Source: an uncultured Hyphomicrobiales bacterium
Lineage (GTDB): Bacteria > Pseudomonadota > Alphaproteobacteria > Rhizobiales > Beijerinckiaceae
Direction of reading: 5' to 3'
DNA length: 8,804 nucleotides
Assembly (NCBI GenBank): GCA_903903935.1
Contig: CAIVAX010000192.1
Location: forward strand, 1 to 8,804
The notes beneath the pieces were generated by a model. The model saw only the letters and a program-made list of their open reading frames with translations. It did not search any database and had not been told where the DNA came from. Shown here piece after piece: positions 6,689-8,804 of the stretch (positions are counted from its first letter, which is position 1; each line of letters starts with the position of its first letter). The position numbers and the translations under genes are program-made.

Positions 6689-7678
6689 ATGTCCACTTTT
6701 CGCGCCATTCGCATTGATAAGACCGATACAGGAACAAAGTGCGCTTACGCCGATTTTGATCGCGCTGAGCTGATGGAGGGCGATGTCACTGTGCGCATCA
6801 GCCATTCATCGCTCAATTACAAAGATGGATTGGCGATCACCGGCAAGGCTCCCATTGCGCGGCGCTTTCCAATGATTCCCGGCATTGATTTTGTCGGCAC
6901 GGTCGAGGCGTCAGACCATGCGGAGTTCAAGCCCGGTGATCAGGTTCTGCTCAATGGCTGGGGCGTGGGCGAGACGCATTTAGGCGGTTTTGCGCAAATT
7001 GCCCGTGTGAAGGGGGAATGGTTGATTCCTTTGCCCAAGGCCTTCACACCCGTGCAGGCCATGGCTATTGGCACAGCTGGTTATACTGCAATGCTCTGTC
7101 TGATGGCGCTTGATCGCCATGGCGTCAAACCAAGCGATGGTCCAGCCCTCGTGACTGGCTCGGCCGGTGGTGTGGGGTCGATTGCCTTGGCCCTTTTGAA
7201 ACAAGCCGGCTGGCATGTCATCGCCTCAACCGGACGCCCTGAAGAAGAGCCCTATCTCAAAAGCCTTGGCGCAGATGAAATCATCCTGCGTCAGGAGCTG
7301 TCGGGCCCCGCCCGTCCTTTGGGCAAAGAGCGTTGGGCGGCAGCGATTGATAGCGTGGGCTCGCATACTCTGGCCAATGTGATCGCTCAGACCAAGGCCG
7401 AAGGCGCCGTCTCGGCTTGCGGCTTGGCGCAGGGCATGGATCTACCCTCCAATGTTGCGCCCTTCATTTTGCGCGGCGTGTCTCTCTTGGGCATTAACAG
7501 CGCCACCTGCCCCAAAGCGCGGCGCCTAGAGGCCTGGGCGCGTCTGGCGAGCGAATTGGATCGTGAGAAATTGGCTGAGATGACGCTGCATGTGCCCTTC
7601 GATCAGGTGATGGACAAGGGCCATCAGATTGTTGAGGGCAAAATACGCGGCCGGATTGTTGTCGATATTCCCAATTGA
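6689..7678 (+). CDS. acuI: NADPH-dependent acrylyl-CoA reductase, AcuI/YhdH family of MDR oxidoreductases
   Basis: The family reduces the toxic electrophile acrylyl-CoA to propionyl-CoA with NADPH. It serves DMSP/acrylate breakdown, 3-hydroxypropionate assimilation, or simple detoxification. The 329-residue protein has the zinc-free MDR layout: a GroES-like N-terminal half containing SSLNYKDGLAITGK (40-53), PMIPGIDFVGTV (61-72), and GWGVGETHLGGFA (90-102), and a Rossmann half with the nucleotide loop VTGSAGGVGS (155-164). STGR (180-183) follows at the place where AcuI/YhdH proteins recognise the NADPH phosphate. IDSVG (220-224) and the C-terminal GRIVVDI (321-327) also fit YhdH-type enzymes closely. 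The start at 6689 is fixed by a good AGAGG site and by the family's usual MSTFRA-like beginning. No DMSP lyase or propionyl-CoA genes are visible nearby, so a general role in acrylyl-CoA clearance is the cautious reading. It ends five bases from the convergent rnhA. Confidence 0.92.
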   Translation: MSTFRAIRIDKTDTGTKCAYADFDRAELMEGDVTVRISHSSLNYKDGLAITGKAPIARRFPMIPGIDFVGTVEASDHAEFKPGDQVLLNGWGVGETHLGGFAQIARVKGEWLIPLPKAFTPVQAMAIGTAGYTAMLCLMALDRHGVKPSDGPALVTGSAGGVGSIALALLKQAGWHVIASTGRPEEEPYLKSLGADEIILRQELSGPARPLGKERWAAAIDSVGSHTLANVIAQTKAEGAVSACGLAQGMDLPSNVAPFILRGVSLLGINSATCPKARRLEAWARLASELDREKLAEMTLHVPFDQVMDKGHQIVEGKIRGRIVVDIPN

Positions 7679-7683
7679 ACTGA

Positions 7684-8142
7684 TCAATCGGCGCCAATCT
7701 CGCGGCCCATATGCAGCGCAAGACCTTTGCGCGCCAGTTCATCGGCGCGCTCATTCATCTCATGCCCGGCGTGACCTTTTACCCAATGCCAGCTGATCTC
7801 ATGGCGCTGGCTGGCTTCATCCAGCCTCTGCCAGAGGTCGGCGTTTTTCACCGGCTTTTTGGCGGCCGTTTTCCAGCCATTGCGCTTCCAATTATGCAGC
7901 CAAGTCGTAATGCCCTCGCGCAAATATTGCGAATCTGTGTGCAGGGCAACGTGGCAGGGGCGTTTGAGCGTATCCAGCGCCATTAAGGCAGCCATCAATT
8001 CCATGCGATTATTGGTGGTCAGCGTTTCGCCGCCGCATAATTCGCGTTCTTTATCTTGATAGGTGAGAATAGCGCCCCATCCCCCCGGCCCGGGATTTCC
8101 TGAACAGGCACCATCGGTATAAATCACCACCACATCATTCAT
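7684..8142 (-). CDS. rnhA: Ribonuclease HI
   Basis: This cytoplasmic endonuclease cuts the RNA strand of RNA-DNA hybrids, removing R-loops and helping clear replication primers. The 152-residue length is typical of the single-domain bacterial enzyme. The full active site is present at the same numbering as E. coli RNase HI: Asp10 in [16 protein letters not shown], Glu48 in NNRMELMA, Asp70 in HTDSQY, His124 in VKGHAGH and Asp134 in ERADELA. The basic hybrid-binding region is present around 81-98, including [12 protein letters not shown]. No hybrid-binding N-terminal domain is attached. The start ATG overlaps the stop of thrB as ATGA and no separate ribosome binding site is visible, so translation is probably coupled to thrB. 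Confidence 0.97.
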   Translation of the reverse strand: MNDVVVIYTDGACSGNPGPGGWGAILTYQDKERELCGGETLTTNNRMELMAALMALDTLKRPCHVALHTDSQYLREGITTWLHNWKRNGWKTAAKKPVKNADLWQRLDEASQRHEISWHWVKGHAGHEMNERADELARKGLALHMGREIGAD

Positions 8143-8804
8143 CGCAGCAAACCATAATCACGCGCTGTGCTGACATGCTGATGGAAGCGCAATTTCTTCA
8201 CATATTCCATGGGGTCTTTCGGGCGCACCAAAGCACCGGCTGGCACATTGAGCCAATCCACAAGACGGGTGAGCAAAAAGCGTAACGCCGCCCCGCGGGC
8301 TAAAATGGGCAAAGCATGTTTCTCCGCCTCATCAAGATGGCGCACGCGCTCATAGCCATTGATCAAGGCCATGCCCTTGGTGATGTTGAACGCCGCATCA
8401 TGTTCAAAGCACCAGCAATTCAGGCAGATCGCTAGATCATAAGCGAGCTTGTCTTCGCAGGCGAAATAGAAATCTATCAGCCCGGATAATTTGCCGCCCA
8501 GAAAGAACACATTATCGGGAAACAAATCAGCATGGATGATGCCGGACTTCAAATTCTGCGGCCAATGGGCATGCAGAAAATCAAGCTCATCGGCAATCAT
8601 ATTGGCAAGGCCGGGCATGACCTCATCGGCCCGTGCTCCGGCGCTGTGCGCTAAGGGGCGCCATCCCTCCAAGGAAAGGGCATTGGCGCGTGTCAGACCA
8701 AAACCAGTGCCGGCCCGATGCAACAGCGACAGCGCTTCGCCCACCATAGCGCAATGGCTGGGATTGGGTCGTTTGATCGACATGCCATCAAGAAAATTGA
8801 CAAT
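8139..8804 (-). CDS. thrB: Homoserine kinase, APH-fold type (5' partial)
   Basis: The enzyme phosphorylates L-homoserine with ATP to O-phosphohomoserine in threonine synthesis. Only the C-terminal 221 residues are inside the window. An ATG at 8783 exists, but the frame continues to the edge and encodes I-V-N-F-L-D-G just before it, matching the conserved internal segment of Rhizobiales ThrB, so that ATG is internal. Roughly 100 N-terminal residues should lie beyond the window. In fragment numbering, the phosphotransferase loop HADLFPDN (91-98) has the catalytic Asp93 and metal-binding Asn98. IDFYF (110-114) supplies the second metal-binding Asp111, followed by [10 protein letters not shown] (122-131). 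This is the choline/aminoglycoside-kinase fold type, not the GHMP type of E. coli. The stop overlaps the rnhA start by four bases; the thrB-rnhA pair is common in Rhizobiales, often with ispH upstream, which cannot be checked here. Confidence 0.94.
   Translation of the reverse strand: MVNFLDGMSIKRPNPSHCAMVGEALSLLHRAGTGFGLTRANALSLEGWRPLAHSAGARADEVMPGLANMIADELDFLHAHWPQNLKSGIIHADLFPDNVFFLGGKLSGLIDFYFACEDKLAYDLAICLNCWCFEHDAAFNITKGMALINGYERVRHLDEAEKHALPILARGAALRFLLTRLVDWLNVPAGALVRPKDPMEYVKKLRFHQHVSTARDYGLLR

Overview
The window looks like core chromosome of an alphaproteobacterium, probably of the order Hyphomicrobiales (Rhizobiales). The main clues are the overlapping gene pair thrB-rnhA, a periplasmic DUF459 protein next to an MltB-type lytic transglycosylase with a C-terminal peptidoglycan-binding domain, and a membrane PAS-GGDEF-EAL protein. 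Base composition is moderate in GC and even along the window. I see no insertion sequences, phage genes, tRNA or rRNA genes, CRISPR arrays or attachment sites. Coding density is high and no gene-free stretch exceeds about 180 bases.

Layout: (1) Plus strand, 1-2539: a membrane-anchored PAS-GGDEF-EAL protein, cut at its 5' end by the window edge, followed after 24 bases by cutA. (2) Minus strand, 2554-6510: aroA is first, then the lytic transglycosylase with a good promoter and ribosome binding site of its own, then the DUF459 SGNH-type protein 50 bases further on. The last two are both exported and form a likely cell-wall unit. (3) Plus strand, 6689-7678: an AcuI/YhdH-type acrylyl-CoA reductase, divergent from aroA. 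(4) Minus strand, 7684-8804: thrB (homoserine kinase, truncated by the right window edge) and rnhA (RNase HI), overlapping by ATGA.

The genes belong to separate housekeeping tasks: c-di-GMP-related signalling, wall remodelling, the shikimate pathway, acrylyl-CoA/3-hydroxypropionate-type carbon handling, threonine synthesis and R-loop/primer removal. No new multi-gene system stands out. The points worth a second look are enzyme families that have lost catalytic residues: a GGDEF-EAL protein degenerate at both active sites but with an intact-looking inhibitory site, and a DUF459 protein with Asn in place of the SGNH nucleophile. A third is an AroA whose signature motifs differ from the type usual in this order and which lies outside the usual aroA-cmk-rpsA context.
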